Assembly: GCF_001456955.1 (NCBI RefSeq)
Contig: NZ_KQ758467.1
Coordinates: forward strand, 654,725-718,724
DNA from: Microbacterium enclense
GTDB lineage: Bacteria; Actinomycetota; Actinomycetes; Actinomycetales; Microbacteriaceae
Reading direction: 5' to 3'
DNA length: 64,000 bases
The notes under the pieces are model-generated. The model saw nothing but the letters and a program-made list of their open reading frames with translations. It searched no databases and was not told where the DNA came from. Below, piece after piece: positions 7,346 through 16,190 of the stretch. Each line of letters begins with the position of its first letter. Position 1 is the stretch's first letter. The position numbers and the translations under genes are program-made.

Positions 7346-8728
7346 ATGTCTCGCTCTTCCTCTCCGGGGTTCACGCCCACCGGAACCATCTCGGCGACCG
7401 GCGATCGACGCCGCGTCGTCTTCGCCACCGTCGTCGGCACCACCGTCGAGTGGTACGACTTCTTCCTCTACGCCTCGGCCGCCGGGCTGGTGTTCGGGCA
7501 GCTCTTCTTCGCCCCGGCCGGCCCCGGATTCGCGCAGATCCTCGCGTTCCTGTCGGTGGGCCTGAGCTTCCTCTTCCGCCCCCTCGGCGCCTTCCTCGCC
7601 GGGCACCTCGGCGACAGGTACGGCCGCCGTGTCGTCCTGATGCTGACGCTCATCCTCATGGGGGCGGCGACCACGCTCATCGGCGTGCTGCCGACCTACG
7701 AGGTCATCGGCGTGGCCGCGCCCGTGCTGCTCATGCTGCTGCGCGTCGTGCAGGGCATCTCGGCCGGCGGCGAGTGGGGCGGGGCGGTGCTCATGGCCGT
7801 CGAGCACGCCCCCAAGGCCAAGCGCAGCCTCTTCGGCGCCTCGCCGCAGCTCGGCGTGCCGCTCGGCCTGCTGCTGGCCAGCGGCATGCTCGCGCTCATG
7901 GCGCTGATCGCCCCCGGCGACGCCTTCCTCGCGTGGGGCTGGCGTGTGCCGTTCCTGCTGTCGTTCGTGCTGATCCTCGTCGGCTACTACGTGCGCAAGA
8001 AGGTCGAGGAGAGCCCGGTCTTCCTCGAGCTCGCCGAGCGCAAGGAGAAGACGCGGATGCCGATCGTGCAGCTGTTCCGCAAGCACGCGCTCCTGGTGCT
8101 CATCGCCGCCCTCGTCTTCGCCGGCAACAACGCGGTGGGCTACATGACCACGGGCGGCTACATCCAGCGTTACGCGACCAACCCCGAGGGACCGATCGGC
8201 CTGGCGACGGCGGACGTGCTGGGTGCGGTGACGCTGTCGGCGGTGTCGTGGCTGGTGTTCACGTGGATCGGCGGCTGGGTGGGCGACAAGATCGGTCGGC
8301 GCAACACCTACATCATCGGGTGGGCGGCGCAGCTGATCGGCGTCTTCCTGCTGTTCCCGCTCGTCAACACCGGCAGCATCGGGCTGCTCACCCTGGGACT
8401 CGTCGTGCTCACCGTCGGCCTGGGCTTCACCTACGGCCCGCAGGCGGCGCTGTACGCCGAGCTGTTCCCGGCATCCATCCGCTTCTCGGGGGTATCGATC
8501 TCGTATGCGATCGGCGCGATCCTGGGCGGCGCGTTCGCCCCGACCATCGCGCAGGCGCTCGTGGAGTCGACGGGCACGACGATGTCGGTGACCTGGTACC
8601 TCGCCGGGATGACGGTGCTCGGTCTCATCGCCACGCTGCTGCTGCGCGACCGCAGCGGCATGCCGCTCGGACCCGACCACGAGGCGGAGCAGGCCGTGAG
8701 CCCCGTGCGGGGACTGTCACGGGCCTGA
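7346..8728 (+). CDS. MFS transporter, metabolite:H+ symporter (MHS) family
   Basis: A 460-residue integral membrane protein with about twelve hydrophobic segments. The start GTTVEWYDFFLY, the loop motif GHLGDRYGRR after TM2 and GISAGGEWGGAV are typical of MHS-family proton symporters (ShiA, ProP, KgtP, PcaT-like) that import organic acids. It is divergently transcribed from the hpa operon across a 116-bp shared promoter region, so uptake of 4-hydroxyphenylacetate or a related aromatic acid is the likely role (inference from context). ATG at 7346 after AAAGGAG. It is not of the HpaX subfamily. Confidence 0.88.
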   Translation: MSRSSSPGFTPTGTISATGDRRRVVFATVVGTTVEWYDFFLYASAAGLVFGQLFFAPAGPGFAQILAFLSVGLSFLFRPLGAFLAGHLGDRYGRRVVLMLTLILMGAATTLIGVLPTYEVIGVAAPVLLMLLRVVQGISAGGEWGGAVLMAVEHAPKAKRSLFGASPQLGVPLGLLLASGMLALMALIAPGDAFLAWGWRVPFLLSFVLILVGYYVRKKVEESPVFLELAERKEKTRMPIVQLFRKHALLVLIAALVFAGNNAVGYMTTGGYIQRYATNPEGPIGLATADVLGAVTLSAVSWLVFTWIGGWVGDKIGRRNTYIIGWAAQLIGVFLLFPLVNTGSIGLLTLGLVVLTVGLGFTYGPQAALYAELFPASIRFSGVSISYAIGAILGGAFAPTIAQALVESTGTTMSVTWYLAGMTVLGLIATLLLRDRSGMPLGPDHEAEQAVSPVRGLSRA

Positions 8729-8759
8729 GCCGTCGTGCGTCTCGGCCCCGTCGCGCGGA

Positions 8760-8843
8760 GGTGCGGCGGGGCCGCGGCGCGCGTGGCGCGGCGGGGCTGC
8801 GGTGCGCCGAGGCTCCGGTGCGGCGGGGCCGCGGCGCGCGTGG
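8760..8843. repeat. 27-bp direct repeat in GC-rich spacer
   Basis: An exact 27-bp word is present at 8760-8786 and again at 8817-8843, separated by similar GCGGCGGGGC text. It lies in the 212-bp spacer after the MFS gene. I see no gene or clear terminator hairpin in this spacer. Confidence 0.7.
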
Positions 8844-8940
8844 TGCTGCCGGGCCGTTCGGCGTGCCGGGCTCCGGCGATCTCCCCTGGAACGGGCCCGC
8901 GGTGCGGGCAGTGCACGCCCTCATGCCGCGGATCTCCGGA

Positions 8941-9360
8941 TCACGGCACGGCGGTGCCGCGGGACTCGCCCGCCCACTCCATCCCCGGTGCGTCGTCGGG
9001 CCGGCGCGCGAAGCCGTTGCGCTCGTAGAACGCGGCGCGGCCGCGAGCGGCGAACAGCTGCACGTCGCGGACGCCCCGGCGGTGCGCCTCCCCGACGAGA
9101 CGGCGCACGATCTCGGCGCCGATCCCGGCACCTCGGGCGCTCTCCGACACGATCATCTCGGTCACGAACGCGTGCAGAGCCCCGTCGCCGATCAGGCGGC
9201 CGAGGCCGACGAGACGGTTGTCGTCGTCGCGCGCGACGCACACGACCCAGCTGCCGGCGAGGGCGCGTTCGAACGTCTCGAGGGGCCACTGGCCCCAACC
9301 GGTCTCGAGATACAGCGCCGCGAACTCCGCGGCGGTGGGGGTTGCGATCGAGAACTGCAC
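8941..9360 (-). CDS. GNAT-family N-acetyltransferase
   Basis: A 139-residue protein with the GNAT fold. The acetyl-CoA pyrophosphate-binding motif A is seen as SESARGAGIGAEIVRRLV (about residues 72-89), followed by the usual terminal AAFYERNGFARR segment (motif B). The acceptor substrate cannot be told from sequence. The start is a GTG at 9360 with no clear Shine-Dalgarno; it lies only 10 bp after the stop of the ThDP enzyme gene, so translational coupling is likely. Confidence 0.85.
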   Translation of the reverse strand: MQFSIATPTAAEFAALYLETGWGQWPLETFERALAGSWVVCVARDDDNRLVGLGRLIGDGALHAFVTEMIVSESARGAGIGAEIVRRLVGEAHRRGVRDVQLFAARGRAAFYERNGFARRPDDAPGMEWAGESRGTAVP

Positions 9361-9370
9361 GTTCGAGACG

Positions 9371-11029
9371 TTAGCGCGAGGCGATCTCCTCCCAGAACGG
9401 CGCGGTGACGGCGGCGCTCACCCGCAGGTCGAGCAGCAGGAAGCCGCGGTCCTCGGGGGAGCGCGAGACCCAGGATGCCAGGGCGTCGAGGTCGTCGACT
9501 GCCTCGACCACCACACCCTCGGCGCCGAACCCGCGCGCGACGGCGGCGAAGTCGACCTGGGGGATGAGCATGGGGTCGGCGTGCAGACCCTTGACGCCGT
9601 AGTTGAGGACTTCGGCGCCGTATTGCGCGTCGTTCCACACCACGGCGATACCGCGGCCGCCGGCGACGCGGATGGCCGTCTCGAGGTCGGCGAGGGCCAT
9701 GAGCCCGCCGCCGTCGCCGGTGCTGAGCACGATCGTGGCGTCGGGGCGGGCGATCGCCGCGCCCGGAACGCTGGGGAAGCCGAGGCCGATCGACTGGTAG
9801 GCCGTGCCCACCATGATCAGGCGGTCGGGCGAGGCGACGGGCCAGTACATGTTCGACCAGCCCATGAAGTGGCCGCCGTCGTGGACGACGACGCGGTCCT
9901 CCGGCAGCAGTTCGGCGAGGCGGGTGGCCGCGGTCCGCGGGTCGAGCCGCCCGTCGGGACCGAGCCCCTGCCCTTCGGGCTGGAGTCGGGCGGCAGCGAG
10001 ATCGAGACCTCTGCCCCAGGTCGACGGTGACGCGCCGCGCAGACGCAGGCGTTCCGCGATCGCGACCGCGACGTCGGCGGCATCCCCCCGCACGTATCCG
10101 CCGACGTTCGGGTGCGTGGCGGTGGCGGCGAGATCGATTTGGAAGACGCGCGTGCCGGGCGCGAAGAGCTCACCGAAGCGCATCGTGAACTGGTTCAGGC
10201 CCGCGCCGAGAACCACGGCGACGTCGGCTTCGTGCACGAGCCGCATCGCCCCGGGCGCACCGAACCCGCCCGCGACGCCGAGGTCGCGCGCCGGATCCGA
10301 GAAGATGCCGCGGCCGAGGGCGCTCGTAGTCGTGAGTGCGCCCGTCAGCGCGGCCACCTCGTCAAGGGCGGCGCCCGCCCCCGCCAGCCACGCCCCGCGT
10401 CCGCCGAGCAGCACCGGGCGCTGCGCCGACGCCAGCGCCTCGACGATCTCATCGATCACGCCGTGGGCGTACGCGTCGAGCGGCGGGTGCTCGGGCGTCA
10501 CCTGCGGTTCGGTGCCGGGGGCCGTGGCATCCGGGATCGCGCCCGCCTCGCGGGTCGCGACGTCGTAGGGGATGCCGACCACGACCGGCAGGCGGTAGGT
10601 GAGGGCGTGCTCAATCGCGATCACGATGGTCGCGGCGGCATCGCGGTGACCGACCGTATACGTGCGCGCGCCGACGGCTGCGGCCAGAGCGATCTGGTCG
10701 ACGCCCCACGGTCGGGGGCCCGAGGTGGGCTCGTCGCCCACGATGAGCACGAGGGGGGTGCGCGCCTGGACGGCCTCGGCCAGCGCGGTGAGCGTGTTGG
10801 TGAAGCCGGCGCCGTAGGTGGCGGTGGCGGCGGCGAGGCGTCCGCAGGTGCGGTAGTGCGCGTCGGCGGCGACGACACCCGCGGCCTCGTGCCGCACGGC
10901 GACGAAGCCCGAGCCCGTGTCGCGGCCCAGCGCATCGAGGAAGTAGGCGTTGCCGTTGCCCATGACGCCGAAGACGGTGTCGATGTGGCGGGCGAGGGTG
11001 TGCGCGACGTGCGCGGAGACGGTGGGCAT
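9371..11029 (-). CDS. ThDP-dependent enzyme (acetolactate synthase/benzoylformate decarboxylase superfamily)
   Basis: A 552-residue thiamine diphosphate enzyme with the three domains of this superfamily: N-terminal pyrimidine-binding domain (HEAAGVVAADAHYRT holds the catalytic Glu), central domain (GRGIFSDP.. region) and C-terminal pyrophosphate domain with the GDG...N motif (STGDGGGLMALADLE ... WNDAQYG). Likely chemistry is decarboxylation of a 2-oxo acid, but the substrate is uncertain. Its divergent neighbour is an aldehyde dehydrogenase (11444-12919); a decarboxylase plus aldehyde dehydrogenase pair would turn an aryl 2-oxo acid into the shortened aryl acid, as in mandelate or phenylpyruvate pathways (inference). 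The segment TYGAGFTN, where benzoylformate decarboxylase has its active-site His70, argues against calling it mdlC. ATG at 11029, AAAGG about 12 bases upstream. Confidence 0.83.
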   Translation of the reverse strand: MPTVSAHVAHTLARHIDTVFGVMGNGNAYFLDALGRDTGSGFVAVRHEAAGVVAADAHYRTCGRLAAATATYGAGFTNTLTALAEAVQARTPLVLIVGDEPTSGPRPWGVDQIALAAAVGARTYTVGHRDAAATIVIAIEHALTYRLPVVVGIPYDVATREAGAIPDATAPGTEPQVTPEHPPLDAYAHGVIDEIVEALASAQRPVLLGGRGAWLAGAGAALDEVAALTGALTTTSALGRGIFSDPARDLGVAGGFGAPGAMRLVHEADVAVVLGAGLNQFTMRFGELFAPGTRVFQIDLAATATHPNVGGYVRGDAADVAVAIAERLRLRGASPSTWGRGLDLAAARLQPEGQGLGPDGRLDPRTAATRLAELLPEDRVVVHDGGHFMGWSNMYWPVASPDRLIMVGTAYQSIGLGFPSVPGAAIARPDATIVLSTGDGGGLMALADLETAIRVAGGRGIAVVWNDAQYGAEVLNYGVKGLHADPMLIPQVDFAAVARGFGAEGVVVEAVDDLDALASWVSRSPEDRGFLLLDLRVSAAVTAPFWEEIASR

Positions 11030-11167
11030 GACGGAAGACGCCTTTCGAGATGAACGGAATGGATGCCGTATGTGTCTCGCGGTCGTCCGCTACGTGCCCT
11101 TTTTTCGAGCAGCGACGCACGACCTCGTGCGCCTGACGCGATCGAGTATAGGGCCACGCTTCTCCGT

Positions 11168-11224
11168 TGACTTGCGCTGAATGCTCACGAAAGGGCTCTC
11201 GCGGCGTGCGTTCGGCGCAAGTCA
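11168..11224. repeat. 57-bp palindromic element (TGACTTGCG family), solo copy
   Basis: Starts TGACTTGCGC and ends GCGCAAGTCA, 57 bp in all, the same length and ends as the six arrayed copies at 27676-28361. It lies in the 414-bp region between the divergent ThDP and aldehyde dehydrogenase genes, which otherwise must hold both promoters. Confidence 0.85.
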
Positions 11225-11256
11225 GCGGGGGAAAGGCGAGCGGAGTGGCACGAGCG

Positions 11257-11340
11257 GGCCGGCCGCGCTCGCGCGCGATCGGGCGCGAGGCGTCGTGCCC
11301 CAGGGTGACCGGGGGCGCCACGAAGCGAGCGCGGCCGGTC
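11257..11340. repeat. 84-bp GC-rich inverted repeat upstream of the aldehyde dehydrogenase
   Basis: Arms of 16 bp (11257-11272 and 11325-11340, 15 of 16 pairing) flank a centre with a further short inverted pair GGCACGA/TCGTGCC nearby. This part of the divergent intergenic region holds no gene; it could fold into a long hairpin in the aldehyde dehydrogenase leader. Confidence 0.6.
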
Positions 11341-11443
11341 TAGCGGCGCGCGCGGGGGGACAAGCGGCGACGGCGCGGCGGGCGGAGGCTGTCGGGGCGG
11401 GCTCGCAGTACCACGGCCCGGGACGCGAACCGAAGGAGCAACG

Positions 11444-12919
11444 ATGTCCGACCCCACCCCTGCCCTCGCCGATCCCGAGGTCGAGGCCTCGACAGACGTC
11501 GCGTCGACGAACGCCGACGACATCGCCCTGCTCGCGCGCGTGCAGGCCCCCGAGGGGGAGGGGCGGGAGATCCCGGATGCCGCGACCCGCGACGTCATCG
11601 GCCGGGCACCCGTGCACACGGTCGCCGACATCGACGCCGCCGTCGCCCGTGCGCGCGCCGCACAGCCGGCATGGGACGCCGTCGGACACGAGGAGCGCAG
11701 CCGCCTGCTGATGGCCGCGGCCGACCGCATCGAGGCCAACGCCGAGGCGCTCGCCCGTCTGCTCTCGCGCGAGCAGGGAAAGCCGCTGGACGGCCCCAAC
11801 GCCCGCTTCGAGGTGGGCGCGTGCGCCGCGTGGCTGCGCGCGACCGCGGCCACCGAGCTGAAGCCGGAGGTCGTGGTCGCTGACGGGCAGGTCCACGCCG
11901 AATTGCACTACCGTGCGCTCGGGGTGGTCGCCGCGGTGGGACCGTGGAACTGGCCCATGATGATCACCGTCTGGCAGGTCGCCCCCGCCCTGCGGATGGG
12001 CAACACCGTCGTCGCCAAGCCGAGCGAGTACACCCCGCTCAGCGTGCTGGCGCTCGTCGACGTGATCAACGAGGTGCTGCCCGCTGACGTGCTCATCGCC
12101 GTCTCGGGCGACCGTGACGCCGGCGCCCGGTTGACCGCTCACCCCGACGTCGACAAGGTCATGTTCACCGGCTCCACGGCCACGGGCCGCAAGATCATCG
12201 AGAGCTCCGCGGGCAACCTCGCCCGCCTGACGCTCGAGCTCGGCGGCAACGACGCCGGCATCGTGCTGCCCGACGTCGATCCCGCTGCCATCGCCGAGGG
12301 CCTGTTCTGGGGCGCGTTCATCAACACCGGTCAGACGTGCGCGGCGCTGAAGCGACTGTACGTCCACGACGACGTGTACGACGCCGTCGTCGAGGCGCTC
12401 GCCGGCTACGCCGCGCACGTGCCGATGGGTCGCGGCCTGGATGAGGGCACGGTGCTCGGACCGCTGCAGAACAAGCAGCAGTTCGACATCGTCGACCGGC
12501 TCGTCGAGGATGCCAAGGCCTCCGGCGGCCGCGTCGTGCTCGGCGGGGAGCCCGCCACCGATCTCGGCGAGCTGTTCTACCGCACCACGATCGTCGCCGA
12601 CGTCAGCGACGGCGTCGCCCTCGTCGACGAAGAGCAGTTCGGTCCCGCCCTCCCCGTCATCCGGTACTCCGACGTGGAGGAGGCCATCGCGAGCGCGAAC
12701 GGCCTCGACGTCGGCCTCGGCGCCTCGGTGTGGTCGAGCGACCGTGACGCGGCCCGCCGTGTTGCGGCGCGCCTGCAGGCGGGCACCGTGTGGATCAACT
12801 CGCACGGGGGCGTTCACCCGCTCATCCCGTTCGGCGGCGTGAAGGGCTCGGGCTATGGTCTCGAGTTCGGCGTGGAGGGGCTGAAGGCGCTGGGGGTGCC
12901 GCAGGTCATCAACGGCTGA
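11444..12919 (+). CDS. NAD(P)-dependent aldehyde dehydrogenase
   Basis: A 491-residue aldehyde dehydrogenase. Catalytic residues are Glu265 (LELGGND) and Cys299 (NTGQTCAALKR); GPWNWPMM and the C-terminal PFGGVKGSGYG are also as expected. The first 40 residues are an acidic, poorly conserved extension. ATG at 11444 after GAAGGAG. It is divergent from the ThDP enzyme and followed by a strong terminator. By location it is one of two candidates to oxidise the arylacetaldehyde made by the copper amine oxidase (16935-18986), the FeaB role; alternatively it serves the ThDP enzyme. The sequence does not decide between these. Confidence 0.9.
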   Translation: MSDPTPALADPEVEASTDVASTNADDIALLARVQAPEGEGREIPDAATRDVIGRAPVHTVADIDAAVARARAAQPAWDAVGHEERSRLLMAAADRIEANAEALARLLSREQGKPLDGPNARFEVGACAAWLRATAATELKPEVVVADGQVHAELHYRALGVVAAVGPWNWPMMITVWQVAPALRMGNTVVAKPSEYTPLSVLALVDVINEVLPADVLIAVSGDRDAGARLTAHPDVDKVMFTGSTATGRKIIESSAGNLARLTLELGGNDAGIVLPDVDPAAIAEGLFWGAFINTGQTCAALKRLYVHDDVYDAVVEALAGYAAHVPMGRGLDEGTVLGPLQNKQQFDIVDRLVEDAKASGGRVVLGGEPATDLGELFYRTTIVADVSDGVALVDEEQFGPALPVIRYSDVEEAIASANGLDVGLGASVWSSDRDAARRVAARLQAGTVWINSHGGVHPLIPFGGVKGSGYGLEFGVEGLKALGVPQVING

Positions 12920-12938
12920 GCGCCGCGCCGCTCCGTGT

Positions 12939-12969
12939 GAGAGCCGCGTCCCGTCGGGGCGCGGCTCTC
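12939..12969 (+). terminator. Terminator after aldehyde dehydrogenase
   Basis: Perfect 10-bp stem GAGAGCCGCG / CGCGGCTCTC with an 11-nt loop, 20 bp after the stop codon. There is no U-tract, which is common in high-GC genomes. Confidence 0.8.
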
Positions 12970-13186
12970 TCCGTGCCCTGAAAGTCCCGCGCTCGCGCAC
13001 CGCAGTCGACGCGGCGCAGGGGAGACGAGCGGATGCCGCTGTGGCATTCGATACCGTTCCGTCGGTTCGATTCTGTGGACGGCGCTCCGGCGTCGGCGCG
13101 GGTGTCGCCATTCTGTGGGGCGGCCCCGGGGTGTCGGGAGCGCGCGGGCCTGCGCCCCGGGCGCACGGCGCGCCACCGCACACGAA

Positions 13187-13216
13187 AGAGCCGCGCCCCC
13201 GGAGGGACGCGGCTCT
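13187..13216 (-). terminator. Terminator after APC permease
   Basis: 9-bp perfect stem AGAGCCGCG / CGCGGCTCT with a 12-nt loop. It uses the same stem sequence as the hairpin at 12939-12969, so the two convergent genes end in near-identical hairpins. The stretch between them (12970-13186) shows no gene. Confidence 0.75.
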
Positions 13217-13278
13217 CGATCGATGACGGCCTCAGCGCTCCACCGGACCGGCCGACGTCGGGCTCGTGGCATCCGTCA

Positions 13279-14760
13279 TCACAGTCCGGGCACGGGGTCT
13301 TTGCCCTTCTCGGCGGATGCGACGTTGAAGGCCTCGAGGTCGTCGGCGAGCCCGGCGTAGACGGCCGGCTTGCGGCGGCGTAGGAAAGCGCCGTAGGCGA
13401 TGCCGCCGATCACGGCGGCGACGAGCAGCAGCGGCATCATGCGGATCGCGGGTTCGTTGGAGCCGGCGACGATGTCGAAGTTCACCACCGCGAGGATCAC
13501 GATGACCGACAGCGCGAGGAAGCCGATGCCGGGCGCGATCAGCGTGCTCCACCAGCGACGGTCGCCGCGGCGGCGGAAGAACGCCACGATCGACAGGGCG
13601 GCGAGAGCCTGCAGCACGATCACGGCGAGCGTGCCGAAGCCGAGCATCGCGGGCACGAGGTTGAGGATCGGGTCGAGTCCGACGAGGGCGAACGCACCCG
13701 CGACGATCGCCGCGAACCCGGCCTGCACGATGCCCGCGAGCTGCGGCGCGCCCGAGGCACGTGTACGGGCCAGGGCGTGGGGCAGCACGCGGGCGCGGCC
13801 GAGGGCGTAGAGGTAGCGGGTCGCGGAGTTGTGGAAGGCGAGCATCGCGGCGAACAGGCTCACCAGCAGCAGGACCTGCATGACGACCGTCAGCTGCGGG
13901 CCGAGGTAGGTCGCGGAGAGGCTGAAGATGAGGTCACCGGTGGCCAGGTGCTCCTGCGCGGTGCCCTGCGCCAGCGCGACCCCGGTGGCGCTGACCACTG
14001 CCCAGGTGGTGACGCCGAGGATCACGCCGATCGCGATGATCGCGGTGTAGGTGGCACGGGGGATGGTCTTCAGCGGGTTGCGCGCTTCTTCGCCGAACAG
14101 GGCGGTGGCCTCGAAACCGAGGAAGCCGGTGGCCGCGAGCAGCAGACCGATCGGGAGTGACCCCGAGAAGACGGCCTCGGGTGAGAAGGCGCCGAGGTCG
14201 TAGCCGGTCTGCACGAGCACCGAGACGTCGAAGACCACGAGCATCAGCACCTCGAGGACGAGGGCGACGCCGAGGACCTTCGACGAGAAGTCGACGCCGG
14301 TGCGTGCCATGACGAAGCACACGACGATCGACAGCAGACCCCACAGGTACCAGTGCATGTCGAAGCCCGTCAGCCCCGCGATGATCGACTGCATGAAGAA
14401 GCCGCTCGTGCCGATCGTGCCGACGACGAAGAAGTTGTAGCCGAGTGTTGCGATCAGACCCGCGATGAGCCCGCCGGTGCGCCCGAGGCCCTTCACGACG
14501 AAGGCGTAGAAACCGCCCGCGTTGACCAGCTGCTTCGACATCTGCGCGTAGCCCACGGCGAACAGCAGCAGGATCACGGCGATGATCAGGAACGATGCGG
14601 GCGTGCCTCCGCCGTTGCCGAGAGCGATCGCGAGCGATGCGACGACGACGATGCCGGTCAGCGGCGCGACGGCCGCGAGGACGAGGAAGACGATGCCGGC
14701 GACGCCCAGGGCGCCGCGCTGCAACGCGGTGGAGGAGCCGGCGGTGGTCGAGTCGGTCAT
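13279..14760 (-). CDS. APC-family amino acid/amine permease
   Basis: A 493-residue integral membrane protein with about twelve hydrophobic segments. The N-terminal GIVFLVLAAVAPLTG and the FGEEARNPLKTIPRA segment after TM6 are typical of the amino acid-polyamine-organocation family, close to bacterial amino acid or amine importers. ATG at 14760 after GAAGGA. Its place near an amine oxidase and a FeaR-like regulator suggests uptake of an arylethylamine such as tyramine or phenylethylamine (inference). It is transcribed alone and ends at the hairpin 13187-13216. Confidence 0.88.
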   Translation of the reverse strand: MTDSTTAGSSTALQRGALGVAGIVFLVLAAVAPLTGIVVVASLAIALGNGGGTPASFLIIAVILLLFAVGYAQMSKQLVNAGGFYAFVVKGLGRTGGLIAGLIATLGYNFFVVGTIGTSGFFMQSIIAGLTGFDMHWYLWGLLSIVVCFVMARTGVDFSSKVLGVALVLEVLMLVVFDVSVLVQTGYDLGAFSPEAVFSGSLPIGLLLAATGFLGFEATALFGEEARNPLKTIPRATYTAIIAIGVILGVTTWAVVSATGVALAQGTAQEHLATGDLIFSLSATYLGPQLTVVMQVLLLVSLFAAMLAFHNSATRYLYALGRARVLPHALARTRASGAPQLAGIVQAGFAAIVAGAFALVGLDPILNLVPAMLGFGTLAVIVLQALAALSIVAFFRRRGDRRWWSTLIAPGIGFLALSVIVILAVVNFDIVAGSNEPAIRMMPLLLVAAVIGGIAYGAFLRRRKPAVYAGLADDLEAFNVASAEKGKDPVPGL

Positions 14761-14916
14761 GGCAGTCCTTCGGGTTCGGATTCCGAGCGGGCGTCAGCGT
14801 CCGCTGCAGTGATCTTGCTCCCGCCGCGCCCGCCCGACTTGACCGCCGGTGAGGGGGCCTGTTGCGTCCGCGCAGGGACGGATGCCGCGCGCCGACGGCG
14901 CGCACAGGATGGCGGC

Positions 14917-15118
14917 ATGGACCTTCAGCTGAGCTCTCGCCGCGCCGTCGTCACCTTGGTCGCCGACGGGATAGACCGCGTTGCGATGCCGGTCGGACGC
15001 CCCGACGGTCGTGGTCGTCGCGAAAGATTCCGCGCCCCTGGCCACCGCGGGTCGTCGACCTCAGTGGCGCAGACCGTCGACGTGCCCACGATCGCGCCCG
15101 ATGGCGCCGGGATGCGAC
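14917..15118 (+). pseudogene. Remnant of a short-chain dehydrogenase/reductase gene
   Basis: From ATG 14917 (after AGGATGG) the frame begins MDLQLSSRRAVVT, the usual N-terminal strand of an SDR, and continues VADGI where the glycine-rich TGxxxGIG should be. The second Rossmann strand then appears in another frame (DAPTVVVVAKDSAPLAT, from about 15000), and a third frame holds VVDLSGAD (from about 15053), the usual strand 3 / NAD-pocket Asp. Two frameshifts and a lost glycine motif within about 65 codons, with nothing SDR-like beyond the end of the convergent araC gene, indicate a decayed 5' fragment. The rest of the 358-bp gap (14761-14916) holds only the APC promoter region. Confidence 0.6.
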
Positions 15119-16075
15119 TCAGCGCGCCGCGCGGCACTCGCTGGGCGAGAATCCGAACGCCGACTTGAAGGTGCGGCTGAAGTGCGCGGCATCCGGGAAG
15201 CCCCAGCGCGCGCCGATCGCCGACACCGACTGATCGGTGAGCAGAGGATCGGTCAGCTCGCGGCGGCAGCGCTCGAGGCGGCGCGTGCGGATGAGCGCGG
15301 CGACCGTGGTGCCCTGCCCCTGGAAGAGCGTGTGCAGATGCCGCGTCGAGATGTAGTGGGCGGCGGCAATGGTTCCGGGGCCGAGATCGGGCGCGGCGAG
15401 GTGGGTGTCGATGTGCTGCTCGACGCGGCGCCGGAGGGCGGCGTGCGGGTCGCTCGCCGCGACATCGGCGCCGAGTTCGTGCGCGTAGACGGTGGTCAGC
15501 AGGTCGAGCGCGGTGTGCACGAGCCGCGACCCCGAGGGACTCGCGACCTGGTCGAGGTGGGTTCCGAGCTGCGCGAGGAAGGGGGCGACGACACCGCCGA
15601 GTCCACCGTCGCCCGGCACGCGCACGGCGGTCAGCTGTGACAGGGCCGACGACGGCAGGGGCAGGGCGCTCGGCGCGAACATGGTCACGATCGTGCGGAA
15701 GTCGCCGCTGAACGTCAGCGTGTACGGGCGGGAGGTGTCGTAGACGGCGAAGTCTCCGGGGCGCAGGAGCGCTTCGCGGCCGTCCTGCACCAGAAGGCCG
15801 GTGCCGGCCAGCATGAGGCTCATCTTCACGGCGGGACCATCGGCGCGGGCGATCAGGTCGGGCGTGCGCTCGACCACGTGCGCCGAGGCGGCGACGGTAC
15901 TGACGTGGATGCCGTCGGCCGACGCCGCGCGGATGCTGCCGCGGAAGCGGTCGGGGTCGGCGGCGGTGACGTGCAGCGGTACGAAGCTGTCGTCGACCGC
16001 TGCGCGGAACGCGGTCAGGTCGGCCGCGTGGATGGCCGTGACGCCCGATCGGGGGCGGGTGGTGACGATCGACAT
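15119..16075 (-). CDS. AraC-family transcriptional regulator (FeaR-like)
   Basis: A 318-residue regulator. The N-terminal half is the AraC-binding-like domain found in FeaR and related activators (the LLRPGDFAVYDTSRPYTL segment is characteristic); the C-terminal 100 residues hold the double helix-turn-helix with IGARWGFPDAAHFSRTFKSAFG. I start at the ATG at 16075, preceded by GAGGTCTCCC, rather than nine codons upstream. FeaR activates amine oxidase and phenylacetaldehyde dehydrogenase genes in E. coli, and an amine oxidase gene lies 0.9 kb away, so a similar role is likely (inference). An AT-rich patch at about 16115-16165 probably holds its promoter. Confidence 0.87.
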   Translation of the reverse strand: MSIVTTRPRSGVTAIHAADLTAFRAAVDDSFVPLHVTAADPDRFRGSIRAASADGIHVSTVAASAHVVERTPDLIARADGPAVKMSLMLAGTGLLVQDGREALLRPGDFAVYDTSRPYTLTFSGDFRTIVTMFAPSALPLPSSALSQLTAVRVPGDGGLGGVVAPFLAQLGTHLDQVASPSGSRLVHTALDLLTTVYAHELGADVAASDPHAALRRRVEQHIDTHLAAPDLGPGTIAAAHYISTRHLHTLFQGQGTTVAALIRTRRLERCRRELTDPLLTDQSVSAIGARWGFPDAAHFSRTFKSAFGFSPSECRAAR

Positions 16076-16190
16076 GGGAGACCTCCTCGTTTCCCTCGAC
16101 ATTCGGCTCCCACGTCATTTTTATCCGACGCTTGTAGAGCCAAAGTTTCCCGAATATTACCTCTCTGTGTCGTCAGTCGCGAGTGCCATC

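Noticed and set aside
8729..8940. A gene in the GC-rich spacer after the first MFS transporter
   Set aside because: All open frames consist of repeat-derived Arg/Gly/Ala sequence, and no ribosome site or family similarity is seen.
9371..12919. Assignment as mandelate-pathway benzoylformate decarboxylase and benzaldehyde dehydrogenase
   Set aside because: The expected active-site histidine of benzoylformate decarboxylase is not seen and no mandelate dehydrogenase or racemase is nearby, so only family-level names are given.
14761..15118. An intact small gene starting at 14917
   Set aside because: The frame has a good ribosome site but SDR similarity moves between three frames, so it is reported as a pseudogene.
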